Numbered from the stretch's first letter, positions 16,903 through 27,512 are shown. The stretch is 64,000 nucleotides of DNA from an uncultured Clostridia bacterium (GCA_934747255.1 CAKVGH010000004.1:13478-77477); one strand, 5' to 3'. The notes: generated by a model not told the origin, from the letters alone. Numbers and translations: made by a program.

Positions 16903-19866
16903 TTAAAACATCATTGAATCAGTTTCTTCTTCCTTGTTTTCCAAGAAAATTTCGTCAACAATTCGTTGTGCTTTTGCTTCATTAAAACTATATTTTTCGC
17001 CAGATTTTTCACAATTAGCAATTTCATTAAGTTCAGTTATGATAACATCTTTAAGCATAAGTTCAGGTAAAACATTATTTAATTGTTTGAATAAGCCATC
17101 TTTTGAGTTATTTCCGTAATACTTTTCTTTTAACTCCATCATTTCTAACTGACATTCAAATGAATCTTCATCTCCAAATGTTTCAATAAGTCTATTGTAT
17201 TCATTGTTATACTTATTTATAAACATTTTTGAGTATTTATTTGAAGATGAACAAATAATCTTTTTAACCAATTCTACATTATTCATTTTCAAAGTATCAT
17301 AATCCACTACTGAATTGCTTAATTTTCTTGATAAATATGGAATAAATATTTTTTCAAGACTTGATTTCAAAAGCATTAAATTTTTTACTGTTTGTTTATC
17401 TGTCAATTCAATCAATGTTACTAAATTCTCGTCTGTGCTTTTTTCCATATTGTATAATTTATACATTAGAATGATAAGTTTTTTAACTGAATCGTATCTT
17501 TTATTAGATAAAAGTAATTTATCACTTAATTTTTCTGGATTTGGAGATAACATAGAGACAATAACTGGTTTTACCGAAGTAGTAAGCGTATTGCTGATTT
17601 TTTCTTGCATTATTGTGTTGAAATTTCTTTTAGCAGGTGCTGGTTCTACTGGTTGTGAGTTTGACTGCTTTTGAGCAAGTTGTGCTTTTAATTGGTCAAT
17701 TTGGTGTTGTAATTCGAGCATATCTTTTTCTTTTTGAGAAAGTTCCGCATCTTTTTGATTTAATAAAGTATCTTTTTGTGTAATTTCGGCAGTTGCTTGA
17801 TTGAGTAAAGAATCTTTTTGAGTTAACTCTTTGTCTTTTTGGCTTAACAATGAGTCCTTTTGTGTCAACTCTTCTTCCTTTTGTGTTAATTCAGTGTTTT
17901 GTTTGCTAATTACATTATTTTGATTATCAATTTGTGCTTGCTTTTGAGAAAGTTCTGCTTCCAAATTGTTTTTTTCTTCGTTTTTAACAGTATTATCTGC
18001 AACTTGTAATTTTTCTTCATTTTCAAGAGTAGTCTCATCAATTTTTTCATCAATAGTATTTTGTTGTGAAACTTCGTTTGAATTTGAAGAGTTATTTTCT
18101 TCACTTACAACTTCTGCTATTGTATCTGTTTTTTCATCAACTATTGCATTGCTATCGCTTTCGCTAACATTTGATTGAGTATTTTCTTCGTCATCTACAA
18201 TATCAATTACTCGATTATCTTCACTGATAGTCTTATTGGATACATTATTTTCAATATTATCAAGGGTGCTTTCACTTGTTGCTATATTGTTTGAAGCAAT
18301 ATTCATTTTATCTTCGTAATCAACAACTATTTTTTCGTCTAAATGTTCATCAGCATTAACTATTTCTTCTCTTGCAGAAACGCTAATATTAAGTTCTTTT
18401 TCAATTTTTTCAACTGTTTCTCTTGCTGCGTTAACAAAACCAAAACAATCAACACAAGCAATAAGTTCTTCCTTTGAAATATGGTTATGATTTGTTACTA
18501 AATTGTTTGATTTGTTAAGACCTGTCTTTGCTGATACCATATCGTTTTTAACTACTTCAATGTCAACATTGTCATCTACATCACTTTCAAGCAATTTGTT
18601 CATTTTACTAATATAACCGCCATAGTAATAATGATAAAAATCTTTTTCTTTTAAGTTATTGTAATTTATTAAAACTCTATTTGCTAAATCAACATTTTGG
18701 AAGTCGAGCAAATATTCTTGTTCAGCCAAAACCAAACTCTCTAATGAAGTAATTTCGTCTTGATTGGTTGTTCTTAATCCCAATTTATTGTTGAGTGTTT
18801 TAACTTCGTCCAAAGTCATTCCAAAACAAGTAAATACTTTTGTAACATCATCAATAATGGCAGTAGACATTGCATAAATTACGCCTTGTTTGTTAAGTTT
18901 TGATGCAATAAATGAAAGTTTTTTGCAAATTGAATAGTTCAATAGTTTTAACACTTGTGCATATTCTTCTTTGTCATAAACAAGTTTTACAAAGTTTTCT
19001 GTTGCAATTAAATTTGAAAGTATCTTAAAATCTGCTTCTACTGATTGTTTGTCATTTAATTCGTTATATGCTTCAAGTGCCTTTGCAACAGGTGTATTAT
19101 AAACATATAGTTTTAAGTAACTTTCTAATGAATTACAACTGCAAACATATTTTTCACAAACAGCCATAACAGCGTGCAAAGTTTGAAGTACAACTCCGTA
19201 AGTTTCCTTGCCCAAAGATTTTGAAACATAAAGTTTACCATCTTCAATTTTGGCAGTATCGCCATTATACTCATCAACATACAAATTAAATTTTTCAAAT
19301 ATTAAAGTTTTTACTTTTTCGTATGCTTGTGCGATTTTTTCTTCGTTGAATGAAGGAATGACATTTTTATTATCTATGTAACAATTATTCAAAATGTCGT
19401 CATCGCTTTCGAGTACTCTTGAAAGTCCTGCTTCAAATCTAATTTGATTTAAGTCTGTTAATAATTCGAAAGGCGTACTTTTAATAGTATCTTCGTTATT
19501 CAAAATAGAACTAATTTGTATTGCCAAGTCGTTGATAAAATCATTGTAAAAAATGTGTTTACCACCAAGACAAGAAGCAATTTTTTCTTTTAATTCTGCA
19601 ACACTCTTTACCTTGACTTTTTTGCCTTGCAATTCTTTAATGTTGTCGTCTGTAATATTTTTTTCTGTTATTGTAGCATTAAAAACATCATCAAAGTTTT
19701 TTGACTTAACATTGTTATAATACGCACCAAGTAGTGAACAAAAAGTTTCTTCGTAATCATTTTCGTTAATGTAACTATGACTACAAAGTTTTTCAAAAGT
19801 TTTAATTTTTTCATCCATTGTTTGATTGATATATCGTAATGCATTGTGTGCTTGACTATTATTCAT
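16903..19866 (-). CDS. large acidic coiled-coil protein of the secretion locus
   Basis: A 987-aa cytoplasmic-looking protein with no signal or membrane helix. Residues 1-470 are helical and unknown. Residues about 480-640 are acidic low-complexity sequence (Glu, Asp, Asn, Ser). A coiled coil of about 100 residues follows, built from near-repeats of TQKDSLL and SQKDKEL units. The last 230 residues are another helical domain. The start at 19866 follows GAGGT; a longer frame would begin at 19905 without a ribosome site. It lies between the VirB4-type ATPase gene and a small gene, so a scaffold or substrate-handling role in that system is possible. No homologue is recognised. Confidence 0.8.
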   Translation of the reverse strand: MNNSQAHNALRYINQTMDEKIKTFEKLCSHSYINENDYEETFCSLLGAYYNNVKSKNFDDVFNATITEKNITDDNIKELQGKKVKVKSVAELKEKIASCLGGKHIFYNDFINDLAIQISSILNNEDTIKSTPFELLTDLNQIRFEAGLSRVLESDDDILNNCYIDNKNVIPSFNEEKIAQAYEKVKTLIFEKFNLYVDEYNGDTAKIEDGKLYVSKSLGKETYGVVLQTLHAVMAVCEKYVCSCNSLESYLKLYVYNTPVAKALEAYNELNDKQSVEADFKILSNLIATENFVKLVYDKEEYAQVLKLLNYSICKKLSFIASKLNKQGVIYAMSTAIIDDVTKVFTCFGMTLDEVKTLNNKLGLRTTNQDEITSLESLVLAEQEYLLDFQNVDLANRVLINYNNLKEKDFYHYYYGGYISKMNKLLESDVDDNVDIEVVKNDMVSAKTGLNKSNNLVTNHNHISKEELIACVDCFGFVNAARETVEKIEKELNISVSAREEIVNADEHLDEKIVVDYEDKMNIASNNIATSESTLDNIENNVSNKTISEDNRVIDIVDDEENTQSNVSESDSNAIVDEKTDTIAEVVSEENNSSNSNEVSQQNTIDEKIDETTLENEEKLQVADNTVKNEEKNNLEAELSQKQAQIDNQNNVISKQNTELTQKEEELTQKDSLLSQKDKELTQKDSLLNQATAEITQKDTLLNQKDAELSQKEKDMLELQHQIDQLKAQLAQKQSNSQPVEPAPAKRNFNTIMQEKISNTLTTSVKPVIVSMLSPNPEKLSDKLLLSNKRYDSVKKLIILMYKLYNMEKSTDENLVTLIELTDKQTVKNLMLLKSSLEKIFIPYLSRKLSNSVVDYDTLKMNNVELVKKIICSSSNKYSKMFINKYNNEYNRLIETFGDEDSFECQLEMMELKEKYYGNNSKDGLFKQLNNVLPELMLKDVIITELNEIANCEKSGEKYSFNEAKAQRIVDEIFLENKEEETDSMMF

Positions 19867-19950
19867 ATATAATACCTCACAATAATTTCGTATATATAAT
19901 ACCACAATATTTTATAAATAGCAATACCCAAATAAAACTTTTTTGCATTA

Positions 19951-19974
19951 AAAAAGCGTAAAATTTTACGCTTT
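19951..19974 (-). terminator. terminator of the VirB4-type ATPase gene
   Basis: A palindrome AAAAGCGTAAAA/TTTTACGCTTTT followed by T on the minus strand, overlapping the stop codon of the ATPase gene. Confidence 0.65.
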
Positions 19975-22692
19975 TCCTAACTGTTTGTCCAGTTTTTCCA
20001 TTTCTAATTTATCTTGGTGCATTTTTTCTATCATAGGTCTTGTGTAACCTTCGATTTCAAACATATCTCTTACTTGGTCGTAAGCGTGAATCTTTAAGAA
20101 AGTTCTTGCTAGTGGCGATGTGATAAGGAATGCTTCACCACGATTTGCTTGAACGATTGTTTGTTGTTCGTCTTCGTTAATACCACCCGCATTTCGATAA
20201 AGTTCGACAAGGTCGGTCATATCATTTGGAGCAAGAGATAGAACCATAGTAAATTGCGATGCGTTAATAATCGCTGTTGATTGCTTTGCAATTTCTGCAG
20301 AACCTACGAAGTCCTTAATGTTCTGTGTGATGATAATTTGCATACCATCATATTTTCTAATACGCTTTGCAAGTGTTTGCATAAAGTCAAGCGCAATAGG
20401 GTATTTTGCATCAATAAAGACGTGGGCTTCATCGACTGTTACAATAATTTTACGCCTATCGGAATCGCTTTCCTTAAAGCCCATCATTGCATTAAACTCT
20501 TTGTTTTTAATAATTTCGTTGTTCAAATATCTCAATACAAGGAGCATCTGTGCATTTGCTAATACTTTGTTTTGGTTAGCAAGTAGCGAACGGAAACTAA
20601 AAACAACGAAGTTTTCCTTTGTTTCCAAAGTTGTTGGACCATTCCATAAGTTTGCATTTCGTCCACCTGTTGCAAATTTTTGAATATATGTTTGAATAAT
20701 TTGGTACATACGCCTTAAATACTCATCTTTTTCGTTTGCTACTTTTTCAAGTACGATTTTGTATAAGTCGTCAAATATTGGGAAATCTTCTGGTGTCAAT
20801 TTAGTCAAATCGGTTGCTGAATCAATGCCTTTTTGTTTGTACATATCAATAACCAAACTATTGACTTTTTCAAATGCGTCCGAGTTCATTCCGTCCAGAA
20901 TAACACGGAAATATTGTTCAAGGAACTGCAAGTGTCCAGCATAGTCTTCCTGTTCTGCCATACCTTCTTCGGCTTGAAGCGAAGGTGTGATATGGAATGG
21001 GTTAATTCTTCCCTGCAAACCAGAACCTACATCAATAACTTTTCCGCAAAGGTTGTTAGAAAGTGTAGCATATTCGTATTCAGGGTCGAGAACGAAAATT
21101 TTACTGTTATCACCTGCCATATTTGCAAGCAAGTTTTTGGTTGCGAATGATTTACCACCACCACTCTTACCAATAATCATCATATTTGAGTTAACTCTTT
21201 CACTGTCTCGTCTAAAAAAGTTAATAAATACATTGCCGTGATTGTTATAGCCAATATAGAAACCACCCGGGTCGCTCATTGCACTAGATATGAATGGGAA
21301 GCAAGCAGATAGTGCTGTTGTGTTGATACCACGCTTGTTTTCCTTAATTGTGTCGAGCCTAGAAATGTTTTGACTGACGAAAGCGTCCACTTGACGACCA
21401 AACATTTCGGTAAACTTAAAGCCATTTTCTTTTAATAATGACCTAATTTCCTTTTTCATATATTCTTCACAAGTAATGTGAATATTTACATTAAACAGAC
21501 CTTCGTTACTATTTTTAATATCTGTCAAAACTTGTCTTAATGTTTGCAAGTGAGTTTCGTTTTCAATACGCTTACTGGTCTTGTTGGAATAGCCGACTTT
21601 TGCTTCCATTTCGACAATCGCCTTATCGAGCATTTTTTCGGCATCTACTCTTGATATAGGATTAAAATTCATTACAACTTTTGTGTTTGGCATACTTGTA
21701 ATTGGAAATAGCCAGCCGTTGTAAACTGTCAATGGATAGTCAGTGATACAAAAGGTTCGGTATTCAGCACCATCAATTTTGGTGTAACCTGTTTTGAATT
21801 CAACTTTTTCTGGTGTTGCCCAGTCAATCAAACTAATACTGCTCTTATTTTCAGCTTCTCTTTCATCAAACATTTTGGTATAGTTTGCTTTTAAGAATAC
21901 GCCAAGTTCTTTTCCACGACAGATTTTTGCTCTAATTGGAGTTTGACCACTGCCAAGCGAAGATATAATTCCTTCGACAGTATCAACAAGCGAACTTTTG
22001 TTTTTATCATAAATTGTCAAATAGTAACAATCTGCATATTGCTTGTTTACATCATTTGCTTCAAGCATTTTTGCAACTCTGGTTTGGAAAATAACCGTTC
22101 TTGCTTCTACTTCGTCTTCCGAAACTTCGCCTTTTTGTTGCATTCGAAGCATAGAATCATATTTTTTTTCATCATCATTGATATATTCGTCCATTAAAAT
22201 TGCCTTATTTATTTTAACTAGACTAGCGTCTTGGTCGGTGTTAATACGCATAAGTGCACTTCTAAACGAACGAATATAAGCATTTTGTTTTTCTTCGTTA
22301 AGGAGCAAAAATTCTACTGGCTTAACTTCCAAAACCATACCATAGTACGAACCATAATCAATGATTTTTTCGTCAATTATTGATTCGTAAGGGACAAGCT
22401 TTTTAATGTCTTCATAGTGTTTTAATTTGTTTTTGGAATACTTTTTGGTGTAAGCCATAAATCTAAACATCAACAAAACTGTGATATACATTTTTTGTCC
22501 GTCAGCAAGTGGCAAAAATAGTAGCACGCCAAATGCTAAAAATGCTATTGCTGCCACAATATGATAGGCAAAATTACTTGTTAAAAGCAAAACAAAAAGA
22601 CCGATGACGCAAAGACCAATAATTACATCTGGCCAAGTTACACCCGGTAAAAATTCTGTTCTAACTTTGGTTTTTCTTGGTATGTAGTACAT
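19966..22692 (-). CDS. VirB3-VirB4 fusion ATPase of a type IV secretion system
   Basis: This 908-aa protein is the motor ATPase that powers type IV secretion or conjugation. Residues about 17-65 hold two membrane helices, as in PrgI/VirB3-like proteins, so VirB3 and VirB4 functions appear fused. A CagE/TrbE/VirB4 middle domain follows. The C-terminal ATPase has Walker A GKSGGGKSFATK (about 508-519), Walker B KIIVTVDEAHVF (about 748-759) and the conserved IITQN motif. AGGAG precedes the ATG, and a promoter and terminator flank the gene. The catalytic residues are intact. Relatives occur in Gram-positive conjugative elements, including those of mollicutes, but no relaxase is nearby. Confidence 0.92.
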   Translation of the reverse strand: MYYIPRKTKVRTEFLPGVTWPDVIIGLCVIGLFVLLLTSNFAYHIVAAIAFLAFGVLLFLPLADGQKMYITVLLMFRFMAYTKKYSKNKLKHYEDIKKLVPYESIIDEKIIDYGSYYGMVLEVKPVEFLLLNEEKQNAYIRSFRSALMRINTDQDASLVKINKAILMDEYINDDEKKYDSMLRMQQKGEVSEDEVEARTVIFQTRVAKMLEANDVNKQYADCYYLTIYDKNKSSLVDTVEGIISSLGSGQTPIRAKICRGKELGVFLKANYTKMFDEREAENKSSISLIDWATPEKVEFKTGYTKIDGAEYRTFCITDYPLTVYNGWLFPITSMPNTKVVMNFNPISRVDAEKMLDKAIVEMEAKVGYSNKTSKRIENETHLQTLRQVLTDIKNSNEGLFNVNIHITCEEYMKKEIRSLLKENGFKFTEMFGRQVDAFVSQNISRLDTIKENKRGINTTALSACFPFISSAMSDPGGFYIGYNNHGNVFINFFRRDSERVNSNMMIIGKSGGGKSFATKNLLANMAGDNSKIFVLDPEYEYATLSNNLCGKVIDVGSGLQGRINPFHITPSLQAEEGMAEQEDYAGHLQFLEQYFRVILDGMNSDAFEKVNSLVIDMYKQKGIDSATDLTKLTPEDFPIFDDLYKIVLEKVANEKDEYLRRMYQIIQTYIQKFATGGRNANLWNGPTTLETKENFVVFSFRSLLANQNKVLANAQMLLVLRYLNNEIIKNKEFNAMMGFKESDSDRRKIIVTVDEAHVFIDAKYPIALDFMQTLAKRIRKYDGMQIIITQNIKDFVGSAEIAKQSTAIINASQFTMVLSLAPNDMTDLVELYRNAGGINEDEQQTIVQANRGEAFLITSPLARTFLKIHAYDQVRDMFEIEGYTRPMIEKMHQDKLEMEKLDKQLGKA

Positions 22693-22752
22693 AATTACTC
22701 CTAAAAATAGTTTGTTTCAAAATTTGAAATGTATTAACTTTTTTGTAATTTT

Positions 22753-22780
22753 ATTATATCTCAATTTATAATTTTTTCAA
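22753..22780 (-). promoter_or_regulatory. possible promoter of the VirB4-type gene
   Basis: TTGAAA (22780-22775) and TATAAT (22758-22753) with a 16-base spacer on the minus strand. It lies after the terminator of the upstream gene, which supports separate transcription. Confidence 0.45.
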
Positions 22781-22800
22781 ACAATTTTTGCTATTAAACA

Positions 22801-22830
22801 AAAAAGCCAACATATAAATGTTGACCTTTT
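22801..22830 (-). terminator. terminator of the VirB6-like gene
   Basis: A 13-bp stem with two G-U pairs, core GTCAACAT/ATGTTGGC, ending in a T run on the minus strand. It sits between the VirB6-like stop and the VirB4 promoter. Confidence 0.7.
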
Positions 22831-22862
22831 GTTAATTTAACCTTATTGATACAAAGTTTTAA

Positions 22863-24989
22863 TTATTTTTTATTTTGAGTTGAACCTTTAATGTAGGTAA
22901 TTCCCTCCTTACTTTTTAAGGCTTTTTCAATTGGTTTTGTGTTTTTTTCAATCGCTCTCATATATGTATTTTTTGACCTTGTATATCTTACCCCTGGTTG
23001 TCTTGTTGGCTTAAATGTGCTAGACTTTTCAACATTTTCTTCTGGTTGAGTATAACTAGGTGCAATAACTGTTTTGTTAGAATGTGGGTTCATCTTTTTT
23101 GTTGATGATTCCGTACTACTCAAATCAGCTTGATTATTGAGAGTGTTTTTTGCCGAAAGTTCTGCAATTTTTTTATTTGTTTTTTCCAGTTTTCTTTCAG
23201 CCTTTTTGTTTATTGCATTATTCACTCTATTTGAACGCATATGATAGATACCACTAAATGCATTTCCTGTCGTTTTGGCAATATTTGTTACACCAGTTTT
23301 TATGGCCTTTGGTGAAACATCAATACCTTTTCCGCCAAGTCCATCTTTAAATGGTTTTGCCAATCCATTCGATGCAAAGCCAACTATGTTTGATTTTGCT
23401 TGTTTTAATCTAACTTTTGCTTGTTCGTCATATTTTGATACTTTTTCCGTTTTTACATCTTCAAATTTTTTAGTAGCATTGGCAAGATTTTGTTTTTTAA
23501 TCTCATTGTTTGGGTCTGCTTTTAATTCTTTTTGAGCTTGCTTCATTTCATCTTTGGCTTCAATATATTTTGGATTCAACTTTTGAGTCATACCCATAGC
23601 CTTGTTTGCTGCTCCACCAATCAAACCAGCCGCAATACCAACACCTGTACCAATTCCTTTGGTAACTCTTTGCATTTGGTCTTTTGTTTGATTAAATAAA
23701 TCTTCTTTAATACCTATTAGTGCCGCCAAATCTTTTGAGAAATTCTTAAAGAACATAAAGCCAGCGCAAGTGATTAAAAGTTGTAAGAAACTATTTAATC
23801 CCAAGCCACCAATTGTGCTTAACACAGAGCCATCGTTTGCTCCAAATAATGTTATTGTTTTTAATGGTCCAAACAACATCATCATCAAGTTAAGAGATAC
23901 TACCACTGAATAAGCAAGGAGAACATTTTGAATAAACATTTTTTTCCATTCTTTTATTGGATTTTCATCTAAAGGCATAACTGAACATACAACTGGTGAA
24001 ATACATAATAAAATTACGATTTCAAACATACGCTTAATTAAACCAATCGCTGCTTCTAATAAAATCCAAACGATAATAATTAGTGCAATCAATGCAAGAA
24101 TATAGTTGAAATGCGATAAATCATAGTAGTAAAACACTTGGTCTGGGTTATAAATACTAAATGAACTTAAATCATTATCATTACTGATTGATAAAACATA
24201 TTTATAGTAACATTCATCACTGGTTGAGAAAATATTTCCTAACCCGTCTAAATTGTCAAAATCGAATTTTTTTGGAGTAAATGAAGCTGATTGCTCAAAT
24301 GCCATATCAATTGCATTTGCAATACCTTCCTTTGTACTTGCAGAGATAACTCCCATATTGTTGATACCATCTTTACCATTTGTACCGTACAAGTCATCTC
24401 TAAATGTCTCACTCAATCTTGCTCTATTTGCATCTTGTGAACAAGCCCTAAATATCATTACACTTGCACGAGTAATTTCGCCTTGGTTTGTTGCACCGTC
24501 TAGCGATTTCAGTAAGGCATTTCCCATAAATATACCTAAAATCGCTACAACAGGAACCATAAAGAAGTTTAACAATGCTCTTAATGCACTAGAAAAGATT
24601 TTTGACTTAGATTTTCTGTTGCTATCACCATTGGCCAATGTTTCTTGTTTTATCAATGAAACGATAGTTACTATAATTAGTAAAACAACAGCCAAAATCA
24701 CCAATGACCAAAACACATTTTGTACGGTTTGGTTATTAAATAAAGATAAAACAATATCTCCATTGGTTGCTTCTCCATTTACATAATATGTATCAAGTCC
24801 TGCTAGTTTTCTAAACAATAATTGAACCGCATCTAATATTGCAAATAATGAACAAATTATTAGTCTATAAAATAGTTGAAGCAAACTATATCCAATAACA
24901 CTAAAAGAGTTTTGAAAAAAGTTGCCCACCCAATTTAAGATGTCACTAACAAAACTATTTAATTGTGAAAAGTGTAAAGTTAAATTCAT
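22863..24989 (-). CDS. VirB6/TrbL-like polytopic membrane protein
   Basis: This 708-aa protein is probably the inner-membrane channel subunit of the secretion system. About seven membrane helices lie between residues 30 and 415, interrupted by a roughly 130-residue extracellular loop (about 160-290). The remaining 290 residues are a basic, Lys/Asn/Thr-rich cytoplasmic tail with coiled-coil-like KKAERKLEKTNKKIAEL. This shape is shared with the large VirB6-like proteins that accompany VirB4 in Gram-positive conjugative elements. The assignment rests on topology and neighbours, not on a catalytic motif. GTGGAG precedes the ATG. Confidence 0.78.
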   Translation of the reverse strand: MNLTLHFSQLNSFVSDILNWVGNFFQNSFSVIGYSLLQLFYRLIICSLFAILDAVQLLFRKLAGLDTYYVNGEATNGDIVLSLFNNQTVQNVFWSLVILAVVLLIIVTIVSLIKQETLANGDSNRKSKSKIFSSALRALLNFFMVPVVAILGIFMGNALLKSLDGATNQGEITRASVMIFRACSQDANRARLSETFRDDLYGTNGKDGINNMGVISASTKEGIANAIDMAFEQSASFTPKKFDFDNLDGLGNIFSTSDECYYKYVLSISNDNDLSSFSIYNPDQVFYYYDLSHFNYILALIALIIIVWILLEAAIGLIKRMFEIVILLCISPVVCSVMPLDENPIKEWKKMFIQNVLLAYSVVVSLNLMMMLFGPLKTITLFGANDGSVLSTIGGLGLNSFLQLLITCAGFMFFKNFSKDLAALIGIKEDLFNQTKDQMQRVTKGIGTGVGIAAGLIGGAANKAMGMTQKLNPKYIEAKDEMKQAQKELKADPNNEIKKQNLANATKKFEDVKTEKVSKYDEQAKVRLKQAKSNIVGFASNGLAKPFKDGLGGKGIDVSPKAIKTGVTNIAKTTGNAFSGIYHMRSNRVNNAINKKAERKLEKTNKKIAELSAKNTLNNQADLSSTESSTKKMNPHSNKTVIAPSYTQPEENVEKSSTFKPTRQPGVRYTRSKNTYMRAIEKNTKPIEKALKSKEGITYIKGSTQNKK

Positions 24990-25020
24990 AAATTTTCTCC
25001 ACAGTTTATTTATTTTTTTT

Positions 25021-25029
25021 ATTATAGCA
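25021..25029 (-). promoter_or_regulatory. extended -10 promoter of the VirB6-like gene
   Basis: TGCTATAAT on the minus strand, about 35 bases before the ATG. The TG extension compensates for the lack of a clear -35 box. Confidence 0.45.
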
Positions 25030-25076
25030 AATAAAATTCAAAAAGTACATAGTTTTTTAATTTTTTGTTTGGTTTT

Positions 25077-27245
25077 TTATGACAAACCTTCTGTCGCTGG
25101 CAAAAAGCCCGTGAATCCAAAAGTAAATGGATTGTCGTTTGAAGCGGCAAAGATAATTTCAATATACTCGCAAGATTTTGTTACAGCACTCAAATTGCTA
25201 TCGCTATACGAATACAATTTTTCGCCCTTTGGACCAATCATCGAAGTATATTCTGGGTTAGTTTTTGGTGATGGAGCAAAAATTGATGCGTGCCCTGTTG
25301 GTCTATTTGCTAATTTTTTGCTTACATCATAGTAACCAGTAGCAAAAGGCTCTATATAATAAAGTTCTTTTTGCTTTTTATCGCCGTTAATGTCTTCATA
25401 TTCATAGTTGAAAGTATGGTCATTTGCTATTCCGTTGAATTTTGCTTTTTTGAACATTTCATCAAATTCCACTGAGAACATACAACCTTCTTCCCACTTT
25501 CCGCCAACATTCTTTACAGAATATGGACCATTGACATTTTGATTGCTTGCAATCAAGAATAAAGATTTGTCATCGCCTTTGCCGTTATCAAATTGTGCAA
25601 AGCCACTGCCATTGCGGTAATATCTTGCATAAACATTAAGATTAACTTGGACGCCTTCCGTACTTTCCAAAATCATATAAATTGAACCGATAGAGTTTTT
25701 GTCTAGTCCCCTATCTTTTGTACATAAAAGCAAACTTTTGTATGCTCTTTTTTCCATCTTGCAACTGCTTGAACTGGTTGTAGAAGATGAAACTTCCATT
25801 TCGCTATAAGTAAAGTCCTTTGAAAATACATTTGAAATTGTTGGATAATTGTTATTGCCTAAATATTTTTCAAAAACTCCGTCCCTTTTTATCTCCAATT
25901 TTTCGTTATCATTATGCTCACCTTTCAAAACATTGTCTACAATGTAAGAAGTTGTGTTTTCATAATTTCTAAAATACGAAAGTGGTCTATATTTTGCAAT
26001 AGATTTTCCGTTTACGCTAGTCAAAGCAATATCAACTTTGTTGTCGTTATTAAAATCTTGCCAAACCTTGACTGTTAGTTGTTCGTTTGCAACTGATTGT
26101 GCATAAACCTGCTCAATGGCTTGCTTAACTGACAGCAACTCATTTTGATTGATAAAAGATGACAAGCCATCATATTTTGAATTGGAATTATTAGATGTAT
26201 CGTAACTTAAACCTGCTTTTTCATCAGCATAATAGTAACTTTCGCCTTCAAATTTATCTCTACTATTTGGAGCAATATAATCGCCTGTTGAGTTATCGTA
26301 TACCAAGAATTTTCGGTCATTAGCCATAGCATTAGAGCCAATCACTCTATCTAAAATAAATCTAACAAATGCTTGTTCTTCCGTTGATACTGCATCAACT
26401 GTTGATGGCATAATACCACTATGCTTAACTATGAATGACAAATCTGTTGCTGCCGATTTATAATCTTTGCTTGAAGTATTTGCAATAGCATCGTAATCTC
26501 TCAAAAATTCCGCATAAACAATATCAAATGTGTTTGTATTTTGATAGAACTTGTCCACAATCGATAGTATTGCGTAAGTCATTTTCCATAAGTTGCTAGA
26601 TTTATCTGCCGAACTAATATCTGTTATGTCGCAACCTATAAACAAACTAAATGTAGAAGTTGTTGCACCGGTTGGCATAAACACCCACTGTTGACTTGCC
26701 ATAGCATTTTTATAACTAATTTTGTTGGCGTCCAAATCTGGATTATATGTATATTTTACCTGCGTGCTAACATTGTTAATAGTTTCGTTTTCAATGTATT
26801 CAATTTTATTTGATAAGGAAATGGTATATGAGCCAAAACCTTTTTTTAAGTTTTCAAGTTCAATGGAAGAATATTCTTCTTGCCCACCACCATAGTTTTG
26901 AAGCAAACCAACCATAGTATCAAGGGCTAACATTTGAGTAGTTTCCAAAGTTTCGCTAGCAAATTTTTTGAATTCTTCGTTTTGTGTTGCAGAACTTGTA
27001 CTAACCGTATACGAAACCTTGCCTGCTGTTAAGTAATCAGTAACTTTGTAAGTTGGAGTTATTGGACTTGGTGGGTTTGGTGTTTCTGAACCGCCACCAC
27101 TTCCGCCCGAGCCACCGCCAGTTTCGCCCGAACCACCACCACTGTCACTTGGAAAATCTTCGAACGAACAGCCCACAAAAACAAGTGGAGAAAATGCAAA
27201 AATAACACTTAACATAATCAAAAGTAATCGTTTAAGTTTTTTCAT
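25077..27245 (-). CDS. large lipoprotein of the secretion locus
   Basis: A 722-aa exported protein beginning with a basic, hydrophobic signal and lipobox FVGC near residue 26. A flexible Gly/Ser/Glu linker (about 32-60) leads to a long extracellular region without recognised family. It contains two short Asp/Asn-rich loops that resemble calcium-binding dockerin/EF-hand loops (DFNNDNKVD and DINGDKK). The start at 27245 is preferred over the in-frame GTG six bases upstream because its distance to GGGAG is better, though both are possible. Placed between the pilin-like and VirB6-like genes, it may be a surface-exposed part of the apparatus. Confidence 0.75.
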   Translation of the reverse strand: MKKLKRLLLIMLSVIFAFSPLVFVGCSFEDFPSDSGGGSGETGGGSGGSGGGSETPNPPSPITPTYKVTDYLTAGKVSYTVSTSSATQNEEFKKFASETLETTQMLALDTMVGLLQNYGGGQEEYSSIELENLKKGFGSYTISLSNKIEYIENETINNVSTQVKYTYNPDLDANKISYKNAMASQQWVFMPTGATTSTFSLFIGCDITDISSADKSSNLWKMTYAILSIVDKFYQNTNTFDIVYAEFLRDYDAIANTSSKDYKSAATDLSFIVKHSGIMPSTVDAVSTEEQAFVRFILDRVIGSNAMANDRKFLVYDNSTGDYIAPNSRDKFEGESYYYADEKAGLSYDTSNNSNSKYDGLSSFINQNELLSVKQAIEQVYAQSVANEQLTVKVWQDFNNDNKVDIALTSVNGKSIAKYRPLSYFRNYENTTSYIVDNVLKGEHNDNEKLEIKRDGVFEKYLGNNNYPTISNVFSKDFTYSEMEVSSSTTSSSSCKMEKRAYKSLLLCTKDRGLDKNSIGSIYMILESTEGVQVNLNVYARYYRNGSGFAQFDNGKGDDKSLFLIASNQNVNGPYSVKNVGGKWEEGCMFSVEFDEMFKKAKFNGIANDHTFNYEYEDINGDKKQKELYYIEPFATGYYDVSKKLANRPTGHASIFAPSPKTNPEYTSMIGPKGEKLYSYSDSNLSAVTKSCEYIEIIFAASNDNPFTFGFTGFLPATEGLS

Positions 27246-27278
27246 TGTCACTATCTCCCTTATATATTATTTACATAT

Positions 27279-27306
27279 AGTATATCACAAAAAATATAAA
27301 ATTCAA
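27279..27306 (-). promoter_or_regulatory. promoter of the large lipoprotein gene
   Basis: TTGAAT (27306-27301) and TATACT (27284-27279) spaced 16 bases on the minus strand. A copy of the TTATCATTT motif (27311-27319) abuts the -35 box. Confidence 0.6.
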
Positions 27307-27486
27307 TAGTTTATCATTTTTTTTTGACATATTTTTTCATTTTTTTTAGATTTATTTTTATTGCCAATTTTTTCATTTGACAGAAAAAATAAAAATTGTT
27401 TTTATAAAAAAATACTGCAAAAAAACAAAAAATAATAAATAATTTTCACTAAAAAGCAAAGTAAGAATAATTATCATTTAGCATTA

Positions 27487-27512
27487 AAAAACAGCGAGTA
27501 ATCGCTGTTTTT
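27487..27512 (-). terminator. terminator of the pilin-like gene
   Basis: A perfect 11-bp stem AAAAACAGCGA/TCGCTGTTTTT with a 4-base loop, two bases after the stop codon on the minus strand. Confidence 0.85.

Noticed and set aside
17700..17960. Repeats resembling a CRISPR array
   Set aside because: The repeats are in frame and encode the QKD heptads of a coiled coil; spacing is short and irregular, with no unique spacers and no cas genes nearby.
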